A stretch of DNA of 64,000 nt from the NCBI GenBank assembly GCA_037349315.1, contig JBAIAC010000008.1:37050001-37114000 (forward strand), written 5' to 3'. Below, in pieces: positions 46,790-58,744 of the stretch (positions are counted from its first letter, which is position 1; every line of letters starts with the position of its first letter). The stretch is from Chelydra serpentina. Lineage: Eukaryota > Chordata > Testudines > Chelydridae. The notes beneath the pieces are model-generated. The model was not told where the DNA came from, did no database searches, and was given only the letters and a program-made list of their open reading frames with translations. The position numbers and the translations under genes were made by a program.

Positions 46790-49776
46790 ACAGGTGAGCA
46801 AAGCCCACAGGTAGGTGGAGAACATGGGGACCTGGGAGATGGGTCGGAAATAGGAGGGGGCGTGGGCTCTAATGACAAAGAGATAGGAGGGTCAGGGCAA
46901 AACTGGGAGGCAAGATCAAATCAGTATCTTAGATGCCTGTATACAAATGCGAGACGTATGGGTAATAAGCAGGAAGAACTGGAAGTGCTAATAAATAAAT
47001 TCAACTATGACATTGTTGGCATCACCGAAACTTGGTGGGATAATACACATGATTGGAATGTTGGTATGGATGGGTACAGCTTGCTCAGGAAGGACAGACA
47101 AGGGAAAAAGGGAGGAGGTGTTACCTTATATATTAAAAATGTACACACTTGGACAGAGGTGGAGATGGACATAGGGGACGGAAGTGTTGTGAGTCTCTGG
47201 GTTAGGCTAAAAGGGGTAAAAAACAAGGGTGATGTCATGCTAGGAGTCTACTACAGGCCACCTAACCAGGTGGAAGAGGTGGATGAGGCTTTTTTTAAAC
47301 AACTAACAAAATCATCCAAAGCCCAAGATTTGGTGGTGATGGGGGACTTCAACTATCCAGATATATGTTGGGAAAATAACACGGCGGGGCACAGACTATC
47401 CAATAAGTTCTTGGACTGCATTGCAGACAACTTTTTATTTCAGAAGGTTGAGAAAGCTACTAGGGGGGAAGCTGTTCTAGATTTGATTTTAACAAATAGG
47501 GAGGAACTCGTTGAGAACTTGAAAGTAGAAGGCAGCTTGGGCGAAAGTGATCATGAAATCCTAGAGTTCACAATTCTAAGGAAGGGTAGAAGAGAGTACA
47601 GCAAAATAGAGACAATGGATTTCAGGAAAGCGGATTTTGGTAAGCTCAGAGAGCTGATAGGTAAGGTCCCATGGGAATCAAGACTGAGGGGAAAAACAAC
47701 TGAGGAGAGCTGGCAGTATTTCAAAGGGACACTATTAAGGGCCCAAAAGCAAACTCTTCCGCTGGGTAGGAAAGATAGAAAATGTGGCAAAAGACCACCT
47801 TGGCTTAACCACGAGATCTTGCAAGATCTAAAAAATAAAAAGGAGTCATATAAAAAATGGAAACTAGGACAAATTACAAAGGATGAATATAGGCAAACAA
47901 CACGGGAATGCAGGGGCAAGATTAGAAAGGCAAAGGCACAAAATGAGCTCAAACTAGCTGCAGGAATAAAGGGAAACAAGAAAACTTTTTATCAATACAT
48001 TAGAAGCAAGAGGAAGACCAAGGACAGGGTAGGCCCACTACTCAGTGAGGAGGGAGAAACAGTAACAGGAAACTTGGAAATGGCAGAGATGCTTAATGAC
48101 TTCTTTGTTTCGGTCTTCACCGAGAAGTCTGAGGGAATGCCTAACATAGTGAATGCAAATGGGAAGGGGGAAGGTTTAGAAGATAAAATTAAAAAAAGAA
48201 CAAGTTAAAAATCACTTAGATAAGTTAGATGCCTGCAAGTCACCAGGACCTGATGAAATGCATCCTCGAATACTCAAGGAGCTAATAGAGGAGGTATCTG
48301 AGCCTCTAGCTATTATCTTTGGTAAATCATGGGAGACAGGAGAGATTCCAGAAGACTGGAAAAGGGCAAATATAGTGCCCATCTATAAAAAGGGAAATAA
48401 AAACAACCCAGGAAACTACAGACCAGTTAGTTTAACTTCTGTGCCAGGGAAAATAATGGAGTAAGTAATTAAGGAAATCATCTGCAAACACTTGGAAGGT
48501 GGTAAGGTGATAGGGAATAACCAGCATGGATTTGTAAAGAACAAATCATGTCAAACCAATCTGATAGCTTTCTTTGATAGGATAACGAGTCTTGTGGATA
48601 AGGGAGAAGCGGTGGATGTGGTATACCTAGACTTTAGTAAGGCATTTGATACGGTCTCGCATGATATTCTTATCAATAAACTAGGGAAATACAACTTAGA
48701 TGGGGCTATATAAGGTGGGTGCGCAACTGGCTGGATAACCGTACTCAGAGAGTACTTATAAATGGTTCCCAATCCTGCTGGAAAGGTATAACGAGTGGGG
48801 TTCTGCAAGGGTCTGTTTTGGGACCGGCTCTGTTCAATATCTTCATCAACGACTTGGATATTGGCATAGAAAGTACGCTTATTAAGTTTGCTGATGATAG
48901 CAAACTGGGAGGGATTGCAACTGCTTTGGAGGATAGGGTCATAATTCAAAATGATCTGGACAAATTGGAGAAATGGTCAGAGGTAAACAGGATGAAGTTT
49001 AATAAGGACAAATGCAAAGTGCTCCACTTAGGTAGGAACAATCAGTTTCACACATACAGAATGGGAGGAGACTGTCTAGGAAGGAGTACGGCAGAAAGGG
49101 ATCTAGGGGTTATAGTGGACCTCAAGCTAAATATGAGTCAACAGTGTGATGCTGTTGCAAAAAAAGCAAACATGATTCTGGGCTGCATTAACAGGTGTGT
49201 GGTGAGCAAGACACGAGAAGTCATTCTTCCGCTCTACTCTGCGCTGGTTAGGCCTCAACTGGAGTATTGTGTCCAGTTCTGGGCACCACATTTCAAGAAA
49301 GATGTGGAGAAATTGGAGAGGGTCCAGAGAAGAGCAACAAGAATGATTAAGGATCTAGAGAACATGACCTATGAAGGAAGGCTGAAGGAATTGGGTTTGT
49401 TTAGTTTGGAAAAGAGAAGACTGAGTGGGGACATGATAGCGGTCTTCAGGTATCTAAAAGGGTGTCATAAGGAGGAGGGAGAAAACTTGTTCATCTTAGC
49501 ATCTGAGGATAGAACAAGAAGCAATGGGCTTAAACTGCAGCAAGGGAGGTTTAGGTTGGACATTAGGAAAAAGTTCCTAACTGTCAGGGTGGTTAAACAC
49601 TGGAATAAACTGCCCAGGGCGGTTGTGGAATCTTCATCTCTGGAGATATTTAAGAGTAGGTTAGATAAATGTCTATCAGGGATGGTCTAGACAGTAATTG
49701 GTCCTGCCATGAGGGCAGGGGGCTGGACTTGATGACCTCTCGAGGTCCCTTCCAGCCCTAGAATCTATGAATCTAT
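46790..49776 (+). mobile_element. CR1 LINE, 5'-truncated, about 3 kb
   Basis: Contains nearly the whole ORF2 and the typical CR1 3' end (GATGACCTCTCGAGGTCCC, then CCAGCCCTAGAATCTATG and a short ATCTATGA repeat) at about 49727-49776. There is no poly(A) tail, as usual in CR1. ORF1 and the 5' UTR are absent; the left boundary near 46790 is approximate. Sense orientation relative to GRM8. Confidence 0.9.
46862..49690 (+). pseudogene. CR1 ORF2 (endonuclease + reverse transcriptase), broken
   Basis: The apurinic-like endonuclease comes first: [24 protein letters not shown] (catalytic Glu), [12 protein letters not shown] (Asp/Asn), SDHEILEF (Asp/His). The RT follows: [48 protein letters not shown] (catalytic Asp pair at about 48891), then the C-terminal LEYCVQFWAPHFKKD and HWNKLP-AVVESSSLEIFKSR to 49690. 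It is interrupted by a frameshift near 48195 (an A-rich run), a TAA stop at 48462 and a frameshift near 48712. Otherwise it is well preserved, so the copy is relatively young. It normally nicks DNA and reverse-transcribes its own RNA at the target. Confidence 0.92.
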
Positions 49777-51580
49777 CTCTTGGACTCGAACAGCCCTACT
49801 TAAAAAATGAAAGTACAAAATGTAATGAATCTCTCTCTCTAGAAATACACACACCCCTCTCCCCCCGACACACACGGTCAAACTATTTAAATTGTCATCT
49901 GATCTGTGAAACTGTTTGGTATCCAAATAATAGGGCAAAGAAACCCAACCCTTCCGTTCCACTTAGAAGATTCTTATTGCCCTTAGCTACCACAGCAACA
50001 GGTGCCTTAGAAATAAACAAGACTGCTTGCATTCACATTTCCTGCATTTATCTTTTAATATCAAGCTTTTTTTGGTCTTGGAAAGTACATGGCTGACTTT
50101 ATATTAAAAACAACAACAACAACAACAGTGCAAAGACAAAGAAGTTACATTTCACATTGTATTATTTCTTCTCAGAGAATTTTCCTGCTTTAGAAATGGA
50201 TTCAAGCGTAACAAATTAATTTGATAAAACGAACAATATTCTATCAACAACATGCTATCACAAAAGGGAAATATTTAAATTCAATTGTGAGTTTTATATT
50301 TATATTTATGCAGCTGAACTCTATTGATAATGCTGCATTTCAATTTGCAAACAGTAATACTAACACCATATAATTGTCAACAAAAGCTTGTAATGTTTGG
50401 AAAATTGCAATATCATACTGTAGGTGCATTAATGTTGCAATCTTTAAAAAGATTCTAGAATTTTTAAAATAATTGTACACAACTTTTACAGAACCTGATA
50501 AAGTAAAACATAATTTTAAGGGCTTATTATGAAGGTCTCATTTTAATTCCTTACCTTCACTGGTGCTAATCAATATGAGTTTTTTCTCTTAACTGCATTA
50601 AGTTTGGCATATTACTTCTCTATTAAAACAATATACAGGACATTTTTGTGTCCAACTTAATTGTATTTCTACTTACATTCTACGAATGTTATGTTATGGC
50701 TAAGATTTTAGAAGTTGCCTAAGAGATTTAGAGACCCAAATACCATTAATTGTGGGAATCATTAATTCCTATGCTGAATGTGTATTCCTTATGTTCCAGC
50801 TCCAGAGAAAATTATGTATATTATCCACTCAAAAATATAGTTTTTTGCTTGTATGATGTGTTTTGGTTTGATAAATGCAGCACAAGAAGATGCTATGCTG
50901 GAAACAGTCTATATGTAGTGCTCCTATTAACTACAATTGGAGCTTGCTAGACTGTTTTTATACCTCCCCCAAACAGAAAATTGTGAACCGTACTGTACTG
51001 ATAAAGGCAACATAACTAACCCTGCACCTCCCCTTTCACCTGTCCCACGTAAACAAACAAAAGACACAAAATGAATGTTCTAGGACATGTTCACAAGCTT
51101 GAAAGAGTTATGTTCAGTTTAAGGTGCTTAGTTCTTTCCAACCACGTTAACAGATTTCCAATTAAGCAGCAATATCAGTTTTCTGGAGATTACAGGAGAA
51201 GATAGATGACTCACCAATAATAAAACTCCAAAGACACTGGTTTACAAGCTTATCAGGGTTTTTCATGGGCTCTTTACCTAAGGAAAACATAGTATCATGA
51301 CATTTTAAAACTGTTATATACATTTTTTCCCATTGCTGAGTGTTATCCTCCATCTTCTGCTTGGTACGACACCATAAGGATGTTCTTTCAAATGACGCTC
51401 TAAATATATATTAATTATAGAGTGAATTCGGTGGTGATGAAAGCTGCCAGAATGGGTATCCTGGAGACTTAGTCCTCACAGAATATGTACAGCAGAGGAA
51501 TCAGCAGTGCAAGCTTCCTTGCTTCCCCACCATTGGGTTTCATTCCTGTTCATTTTGGGGGGAGAAAAAAAGTAATTGAG

Positions 51581-51691
51581 ACCCTGATTCAGGAACACAT
51601 CCCTATTCAAGAAAGCACTTGAATACATGCTTACAATGGGACTTTAGCATGTACTTAAGTGCTTTCCTGAATACTTAAGCGCATTCCTGGC
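51581..51691. mobile_element. Palindromic MITE-like repeat
   Basis: Begins CCCTGATTCAGGAACA and ends CGCATTCCTGG, with CACTTGAATACATGCTTA facing TGTACTTAAGTGCTTTC. The arms are reverse complements. Same family as 3433 and 62022. Confidence 0.55.
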
Positions 51692-51872
51692 TTCATATTT
51701 TAAGTTACTGTGAACTTTCATCAAGTGTGAAGTAGATATGGTATGACAAATATAAGCTATTTGGAGTGAGGACTCTTATTATGTTTGTACAGTCCTTTGC
51801 ACAATGAAGTGCAACCTGGTTGTGGCCTTTTGGAGCTCCCACAATATAAATGTTAAATGATGATGATATATT

Positions 51873-51966
51873 GGCTCCAGCAAAAACTTATGCATGTGTT
51901 TAACTTGACCCAGAGCTGCAGCCATTCGCTTGAGTAAGTTAAGCATGTATGTATTGGATCAAGGCA
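51873..51966. mobile_element. Palindromic MITE-like repeat, diverged copy
   Basis: GGCTCCAGCAAAAACTTATG at the left and AAGCATGTATGTATTGGATC at the right, with GAGTAAGTTAAGC in between. A weaker match to the family at 51581. Confidence 0.4.
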
Positions 51967-52379
51967 ATAGTTTCTTTTTAATTCACTTGAACATCAGATA
52001 ATACAACGATGATAACTAATGCAAATTCAACAGACAGGTCAAGTGGAAAGAAAGCAAACATTTATTTTAGCAGTACTTTAAATGCAATATCTTGTTGGTA
52101 CAGCATTATAATTTATCTGTTAACTAGTTCAAAAGTCTTAATCTTAATTGCACTAAATTAACCATATTGCTAATTTTAAGCAAATACTGCCATTAGATTA
52201 AAATGTGGTTTAGTTGAAATATAGTGTGTAGGTATTTAATACTGAATGCATTCATAAAATGGTTTTGAAAATGAAGGACTCATTAATGTAGTAGACAAAG
52301 AATTGAGATTACAAGATTCAGTGTCTGTATATTAAAGTCAGCAATTCAAACTGGAAATAAGATGTATATTTATAACATT

Positions 52380-52532
52380 TAGGATAACTAACCATTGGAA
52401 CAAATTATTAAATCATGTGATTTATTTGTTGCTTGCGGTCTTTAAATCAAGACTGGAGATCTTTCTAAAATATATGCTCTACGTTAGTTACAAAATGTTG
52501 GGCTAGATGCAGGAATTACTGGTTAAATTTTA
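52380..52532 (+). mobile_element. CR1/L2-type LINE 3' fragment
   Basis: Translates as ITNHWNKLLN, then a short gap, then VFKSRLEIFLKYML, the C-terminal HWNKLP...FKSRLD segment of CR1-clade ORF2. It is followed by GGGCTAGATGCAGGAATTACTGG of the 3' UTR. The fragment stops where the inverted-repeat element at 52533 begins, so it was probably interrupted by it. Confidence 0.6.
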
Positions 52533-53108
52533 TGGCTAAGGCCCTATCAAATTCATGACCATGAAAAACGTTTCATGGATCATGAAATCTTGTTTCCAGT
52601 GTGAAATCTGGTCTTTTGTGTACTTTTACCCTGTACTATACAGATTTCACAGTGGAGACCAGCGTTTCTCAAACTGGGGGTCCCAACCCAAAAAGGGGTT
52701 CTCTGTGTGTGTGGATTTGCAAGGTTATTGTAGGGGGGTCGTAGTGTTGCCACCCTTACTTCTGCACTGCCTTCAGAGCTGGGTGGTCAGAGAGTGGTGG
52801 TTGCTGGCCAAGGGCCCAGCTCTGAAGGCTGCAGCACAGAAGTAAGGGAGCAATACCATACCCTGCCATCCTTACTTCTGTACTGCTGCTGGCATTAGCA
52901 TGGCCTTTTGAGCTGGGCTCCCGGCAAGCAGCTGCCACTCTCCGGTCGCCCAGCTCTGAGGGCAGCACCACCACCAGCAGCAGCACAGAAGAATGGGTGG
53001 CAATACCATGACCCTCCCCCCACAATAACCTTGGGACCCCCCCCCCCCACTACCCCATTTTGGGTCACGACCCCTACAGTTACAATACCGTGAAATTTCA
53101 GATTTAAA
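52533..53108. mobile_element. Large inverted-repeat (foldback) element, right end lost
   Basis: The left half (GTTTCTCAAACTGGGGGTCCC, GGGGGGTCGTAGTGTTGCC, CTTACTTCTGCACTGC) is mirrored in the right half (GCAGCACAGAAG, GGCAATACCATGACC, TTTTGGGTCACGACCC). Several further copies of the TTACTTCTG/CAGAAGTAAG word lie in the middle. It starts near GGCCCTATCAAATTCATG and stops at about 53108, where a CR1 begins; the outermost right arm is missing. I recognise this as a frequent turtle repeat of unknown name. Confidence 0.6.
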
Positions 53109-53790
53109 TCATTTGCTCTCCTTTCTTCCTTGTCAGGATCCTGAACTCGACCATCTCATGGTCACTGCCTCCCAGGTTCCCATCCACTATTGCTTCCTCT
53201 ACTATTTCTTCCCTGTTTGTGAGCAGCAGGTCAAGAAGAGCTTTTCCCCTAGTTGGTTCCTCCAGCACTTGCACCAGGAAATTGTCCCCTACACTTTCCA
53301 AAAACTTCCTGGATTGTCTGTGGACCGCTGTATTGCTCTCCCAGCAGATGTCGGGGTGATTAAAGTCACCCATGAGAACCAGGGCCTGTGATCTAGTAAC
53401 TTCTGTTAGTTGCTGGAAGAAAGCCTCATCCACCTCATCCCCCTGGTCTGGTGGTCTGTAGCAGACTCCCACCACGACATTACCCTTGTTGCTCACACTT
53501 CTCAATTTAATCCAGAGACTCTCAGGTTTTTCTGCAGTTTCATACTGGAGCTCTGAGCAGTCATACTGCTCTCTTACATACAACGCAACTCCCCCACCTT
53601 TTCTGCCCTGCCTATCCTTCCTGAACAGTTTATATCCATCCATGACAGTACTCCAATTGTGTGAGTTATCCCACCAAGTCTCTGTTATTCCAATTACATC
53701 ATAATTCCTTGACTGTGCCAGGACTTCCAGTTCTCCCTGCTTGTTCCCCAGGCTTCTTGCATTTGTGTATAGGCATTTAAGATAACTCAC
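53104..53790 (-). pseudogene. CR1 ORF2 N-terminal endonuclease, truncated
   Basis: 228 open codons covering the whole endonuclease: [61 protein letters not shown] and [13 protein letters not shown]. The reading frame runs out at a stop at 53104-53106, in neighbouring repeat sequence, just after [10 protein letters not shown]. The catalytic residues of the endonuclease are intact but the RT is missing. Confidence 0.88.
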
Positions 53791-55350
53791 CGATTGTCCT
53801 GCTGTCTCAGTATGGGGCAGGAGCCCTCCCCTCTTTCATTCACCTACTTGTGCTTCCTCCCGGTATCCCACTTCCCAACTTACCTCGGGGCTTTGGTCTC
53901 CTTCCCCCGGTGAACCTAGTTTAAAGCCCTCCTCACTAGGTTGGCCAGCCTGCTTCCAAAGATGCTCTTCCCTCTCTTCGTCAGGTGGAGCCCATCTCTG
54001 CCTAGCACTCCTTCTTGGAACACCATCCCATGGTCAAAGAATCCAAACCCTTCTCTCCGACACCATCTGCGTAGCCATTCGTTGACTTCCATGATTCGAC
54101 GGTCTCTACCCCGGCCTTTTCCTGCCACAGGGAGAATGGACGAGAACACCACTTGCGCCTCAAACGCCTTTATCCTTCTTCCCAGAGCCACGTAGTCTGC
54201 AGTAATACGCTCAAGGTCATTCTTGGCAGTATCATTGGTGCCCACGTGGAGAAGCAGGAAGGGGTAGCGATCTGAGGGCTTGATGAGTCTCGGCAGTCTC
54301 TCCGTCACATCACGAATCCTGGCCCCTGGCAAGCAGCACACCTCTCAGTTTTCCCAGTCAGGGCGGCAGATAGATGACTCAGTCCCCCTGAGGAGAGAGT
54401 CCCCGACCACCACCACCCTCCTCCTCCTCTTGGGAGTGGTGGTCGTGGAACCCCCATCCCTAGGACTGTGCATCTCATGCCTTCCAATCAGTGGAGTCTC
54501 CTTCTGCTCTGTTCCCTCAGATGTATCATTCACTAGTACCTGTGGAGAGAACATGAAAACGGTTGCTCATCTGAATATGCGTTTCTGGTACATGGACTTG
54601 TCTCATACTCTTTCCTCTTCTGGAGGTCACATGCCGCCAATTATCCTCACTGGCCTTCTGTCCCCACTGCATAGCCTGCTCTGAATCCTCAGAACACTGT
54701 GCCCGCTGAAGCCTATCCTGACGTCTATCCAGGAACTCCTCATTTTCTTTTATGGAACGCAGGGTTGATACTCGTTTCTCCAGACCTTGAATCTTCTCCT
54801 CCAATATGGAGATCAGCTTGCACTTTGTACAGACAAAGTCGCTTCTTTCCTGTGGAAGAAAGACAAACATGGCACATCCTGTGCAGGTCACGACAGCGGA
54901 TCGCTCAGCCTCCATAGTCCCTTCCTTCGAAGAGTTTCCTCACTTGTGGCAGAAGCTACTCAGGGAAACCTGCCCGGGGGATGCCGCAGTAGGCTCTCTC
55001 CAGACGAACTCCCAGGCTAACTCCACCTGTTTGCTTCTCTGCTATGCGCTGCTCAGCTGGTTCGCAGCTGACTGACTGTCTTTTTAGAAGAGCCTGGAAC
55101 GAAGCACTCCCAATTCACACTATTCAAACAGGAAATCAAACAATCAAGCACACGGTCAAACTGCCAAACTGTCCCCTCAACAGATACTCACTCCCCCGTC
55201 TGCAGCCACCTGGTTGCTCTGCCTCTGCCTTTAGTTTGGGTTAAAGGAGTTAGGAATGGCAAGGATAGCTTGCCCCCTTCGCACTCCCCTTCCAAACTCC
55301 CTCTCAAACTCCCCTGTTTGCAGCTCCTGTTCGCAAAGCTCCCTGGTCGC
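53109..55350 (-). mobile_element. CR1 LINE 5' half (ORF1 and start of ORF2), 3' part missing
   Basis: Reading on the - strand: a roughly 0.4-kb G-rich 5' leader (about 55350-54916), ORF1 (54915-53916), then the endonuclease part of ORF2 (53790 to about 53115). The RT and the CR1 3' end are absent. This is the reverse of normal 5' truncation. The break is at the junction with the inverted-repeat element at about 53108. The 5' limit is uncertain by 100-150 bp. Confidence 0.8.
53916..54915 (-). pseudogene. CR1 ORF1: zinc-binding/coiled-coil plus GDSL-type esterase, broken
   Basis: The N-terminus from 54915 has a CxxC...CxxC pair (CTGC at the start of the ORF, CTKC about 18 residues later), then a leucine-rich coiled coil (ISILEEKIQGLEKRVSTLRS). 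After a frameshift near 54540 comes RRVVVVGDSLLRGTE, the GDSL nucleophile block. A TGA stop lies near 54345, then come LLHVGTNDTAKND and DGLHLTKRGKSIFG (the Asp/His block of SGNH hydrolases) to 53916. Esterase-bearing ORF1 proteins are known in CR1 and relatives, where they are thought to act in RNP or membrane interaction. Two lesions make it inactive. Confidence 0.8.
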
Positions 55351-56661
55351 TTGCTCACTGCTTTAGAAATATCATTCTTATAGGTGATTATGGACAAACC
55401 GCATCTTAAAAATGAAAGCCTCTCAGGACTCTGGATTACCGCCATGTTGATCTGAGTAGATGTTCCTATCACAAGTTGAGAGACTCACAGAGAGAACACT
55501 GTAGGGCAAAGTATCAAGGGATAACAATAGAATAGTTACAATATTAGAAAGGCTGCTCGTGTCTTGTTTCCATCATTCTGTAGGGCTGGTTGTGCAGGGG
55601 ATACAGGACTTTGCCATATGCACTGACAGCTCAGTCTCCACAGTGGTTGTAGGTTGTTCAGAGATTCCAGAAATAACTAGTCCCAACAGCTCCACAGACT
55701 TCTACTACTTCCTAAGTGAGATTTGTTTCCCTTCATCAAGGGCTTGCAAACAGTTCTTTTCTCTTTGTTCCTCCCTCCCACAGCAAGTTTCAATATGGCG
55801 CCTTTTGTATTGTTCAAGTATGAATAATCACTGAAGCAGTACATCTTAAATTAGAGCTCAGATACACAAGCCATTGTGGCCTTATTCAGATTCAGTGTGA
55901 CTGAACCTTTCCAATATAGCCTCTAATATTTTAGCTTTCATAGCATGTAAGTCTTTGTCAGGTGTGCCTGTGGTTAAGTGCACTGTCAGAGCACAGACAA
56001 CAGGAAAGACCATAAAGACACTGGCTTGGTTTGCACTTACACTATATCTTTTGTTAACTCCTCAGAGGGTTCCAAGTATTACAATCTCAGCTAGATTCCA
56101 CTAGCCTGGGGCCTGTGGGTAGGTGTACCAAAAAAGTCTCATCTGTAGATAAACCTGTTAAATTTCACAACTCTTGATCCTGTGCAGAACACCTTTGCTC
56201 TTGGTTTAAAAAAGAAAAGAAAAGGGCCAGTGTTGTGCTTAGTAGTTTTACAATTTTGCTTTCCAACCAATGTCATGATCAAATCAGGAAAATACCTGCT
56301 TTCATACATTATAAGCAAGACAAGATTTCTTGACTAAAGTATTAGTATGAGCAATTTGTTCTTGCTAATTGCATTTTAGTTATCAATATCTACAACTATA
56401 CATGTGGGAATTAACAAATTGAACTAGACCATCTAGATCAGTGTCTTGTCTCCATTGGGCCACAACTAAATGCAAGAGGAAAGTGCAATCTCAATAATGG
56501 ACAGTTAAAGGATCTGCCCATAGTGCTTTATTAACTTATTCCCAATTGCACAAGAGTTTATATCCCTGACATATTTTGATCCTCTCTAAAAGAGTGTGGA
56601 AGTTCCTATTAACCATATACATGTCTAGCCTCAGTTTGAACCCTGCAGCAATGATTCCATA

Positions 56662-57508
56662 GACAGTGGTGGATTAGCCACTAGGCCCACGGGGCCTGTG
56701 CCTAGGGGCCCCAGCCAACTGGGGTGCCCCTGGCTTCTGCTGCTCGGCAGGTCAGGCCCTGCATCCCCAGATCCCCTCCTCAGCAGAAGCCAGGGGAAGC
56801 CCCCACAGGACCCTCTGACCCCCATTCCCCTCAGCGCCCCCTCCCTGTCCCCGGCAGGGAAGCTGTGCGATGGGGGAAGCCCCCTCAGCGCCCCCCCAAC
56901 CCCATCCCCATTAGAAGCCATGGGATGGGGGAAGCATCCCCAGTAGAGCCCCACCAAACCCAGCCCCCACAGCATCCCCGACCCCTTCCCCACAGAGGAA
57001 GCCTCCAGTGTCCCCCACCCATCCTGGCAGAAGCTGCAAGGTAGCAGAGGAAGCCCCTATGCCTGAACCCGCTCTCCGGCAGAAGCACTGAGAAGGTAGG
57101 GCGGGAGAAGCCCCAGCACCCTGACCCTGGTCCTCTGCAGAAGCACGGGGGTGTTGGGAGAAGCCCCAGCACCCAGACCCCTGCTGCGGCCCTGGGACTG
57201 CAGGAGCTTTTACTCCCCGCTGTTGCCCTGGGGTCGTGGTGTAGGGACAGACTTCTTCGGTGTTGGGGCCACAGTCGGGGGGGAGGGGGAGGGGTGCTCA
57301 GAAAGGAGCAAATGAGTTGTGGGGTGGGTGGAATGGGGGAGGACCCTGGGTGGAATAGGGGTGAGGCCCTGGGGAAGGGGCAGAAAAGGGTGGGGCCACA
57401 GGCTAAAGGGGCAGAATGGGGGTGGGGCCCGCAGGTGGAAGGGGTGGGGAGGGGCCCCCCTCACTTGCTCTGGCCCAGGGCCCCAGGAAATCTTAATCCA
57501 CCTCTGTC
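56662..57508. mobile_element. 847-bp non-autonomous element with inverted ends
   Basis: The left end GACAGTGGTGGATTAGCC and the inverse of the right end, GACAGAGGTGGATTAAGA, match. CATA flanks both ends (56658-56661 and 57509-57512). Next to the ends are facing GGCCCACGGGGCC and GGGGCCC blocks. The interior is G/C-rich and non-coding, with repeated CAGCAGAAGC and GGGGAAGC words. Probably a DNA-transposon derivative; the superfamily is not clear from a 4-bp shared flank. Confidence 0.6.
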
Positions 57509-57519
57509 CATAGGTTAGG

Positions 57520-58290
57520 TATGCATTAGTCACAAAAATATTTCATCAGTTTCAAATGATATCACCTTTCGGTTTCATTGATTGTCCCCTTGTTCTGGTA
57601 TTATGAGACAGGATTAATTAGGAGTGCCCATTTACCTTCTCCATAACACTCCTTCCTATTTGCCTTCATTCTAAAGTAAACAGCCCCAACCTTTTCAGTC
57701 TCTCCACAGACTGTACTTTCCCCCAAACCTCTAATAATTTTCATTATCTGTCTTTTGGACCCCTTCTGTTTTTCAGTTATCTCTTTTGAGATAAAGTGAC
57801 CAGAACTGAACACAGTACTCAAAACGAGGCCATACCATTGATTTATATAATGCTATTATAATCTCATATTTATTTTCTATTCCATTTTTATACATGCTAA
57901 CACTTTGCTAGCTTTTTGATGGCTGCTGAGCACTGAGCTGTTTGCAATAGCACTCATCTTTTTGCCGAATGCCTACAGATAATTTAGAAGTTAGTGATGT
58001 GTCTGAATAGTTCTGTTTTCCTTCTATGTACTGCCTAGTATTTGTCAATAGTGAATTTTATCTGCCAACATTTGCCCATTCACCTAGTTTGCGAATGTCC
58101 TTTAGAGTTTCTCACTCTTCTTGTAAATCCTAGATAATCTTATGCACTCTGCAGATGTGGCCACCTCACTGCTCTGTTCTTGATCAAAAGCCCTAATCAT
58201 AGTATGGCTCCTTGGGGCACTGTTAACCTTTTCCCATGTTAAAATCCATCATTTCTTCCTATGCTCTGTTTTCTAAGTTCTACATTGTAT
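57520..58290 (-). mobile_element. Old CR1-type LINE, antisense fragment
   Basis: On the - strand the sequence from about 57822 to 57601 reads VFSSGHFISKEITEKQKGSKRQ and MIRGLG-like residues. This is a diverged form of the CR1 C-terminal CVQFWSPHFKKDIEKLE...MIRGL segment. Further upstream on - (to about 58290) is the matching RT thumb region, with many stops. Much more decayed than the CR1 copies at 46.8 and 53.1 kb. Boundaries approximate. Confidence 0.65.
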
Positions 58291-58744
58291 GTGTGGGGGG
58301 TGGGGTCGAGGATAGTGGAGGGGAAATCCCATCACTTAAAGACAACTTCACTTATTGTATCTTCTATGTACATTCTGATTACATAATTTACAATTGAATT
58401 TGATTCAATTCTATTCTATTTCAAAACAACTTGCATTATATATCTATCTCGGGTACTTATAGGGCACCATTCCCATAATATATGAGCACTTCATAGTCAT
58501 GAATGCATTTGTCATCACAACACCGCCATGAGGTAGGAAGTGCTGTTATGCCTAAACACGGGACCATCCTTCCTCTCCATGTCATGGGCAAAATTATGTT
58601 CTTAGAATGATGAATAAATCTGGTGTGTGCATCTAGCATGTCATTCCCTCTTAAATACAAAACTACTAGTTTTAAGAGCCAGGAAGTTAATTCAGATAAT
58701 TGTTTATCCTCAAAAGGTAACCAGAACAAAAAAGGAAGTGTACC

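Noticed and set aside
56631..57533. Overlapping Pro/Gly-rich ORFs of about 100 codons
   Set aside because: They lie within the inverted-end DNA element and reflect its G/C content.
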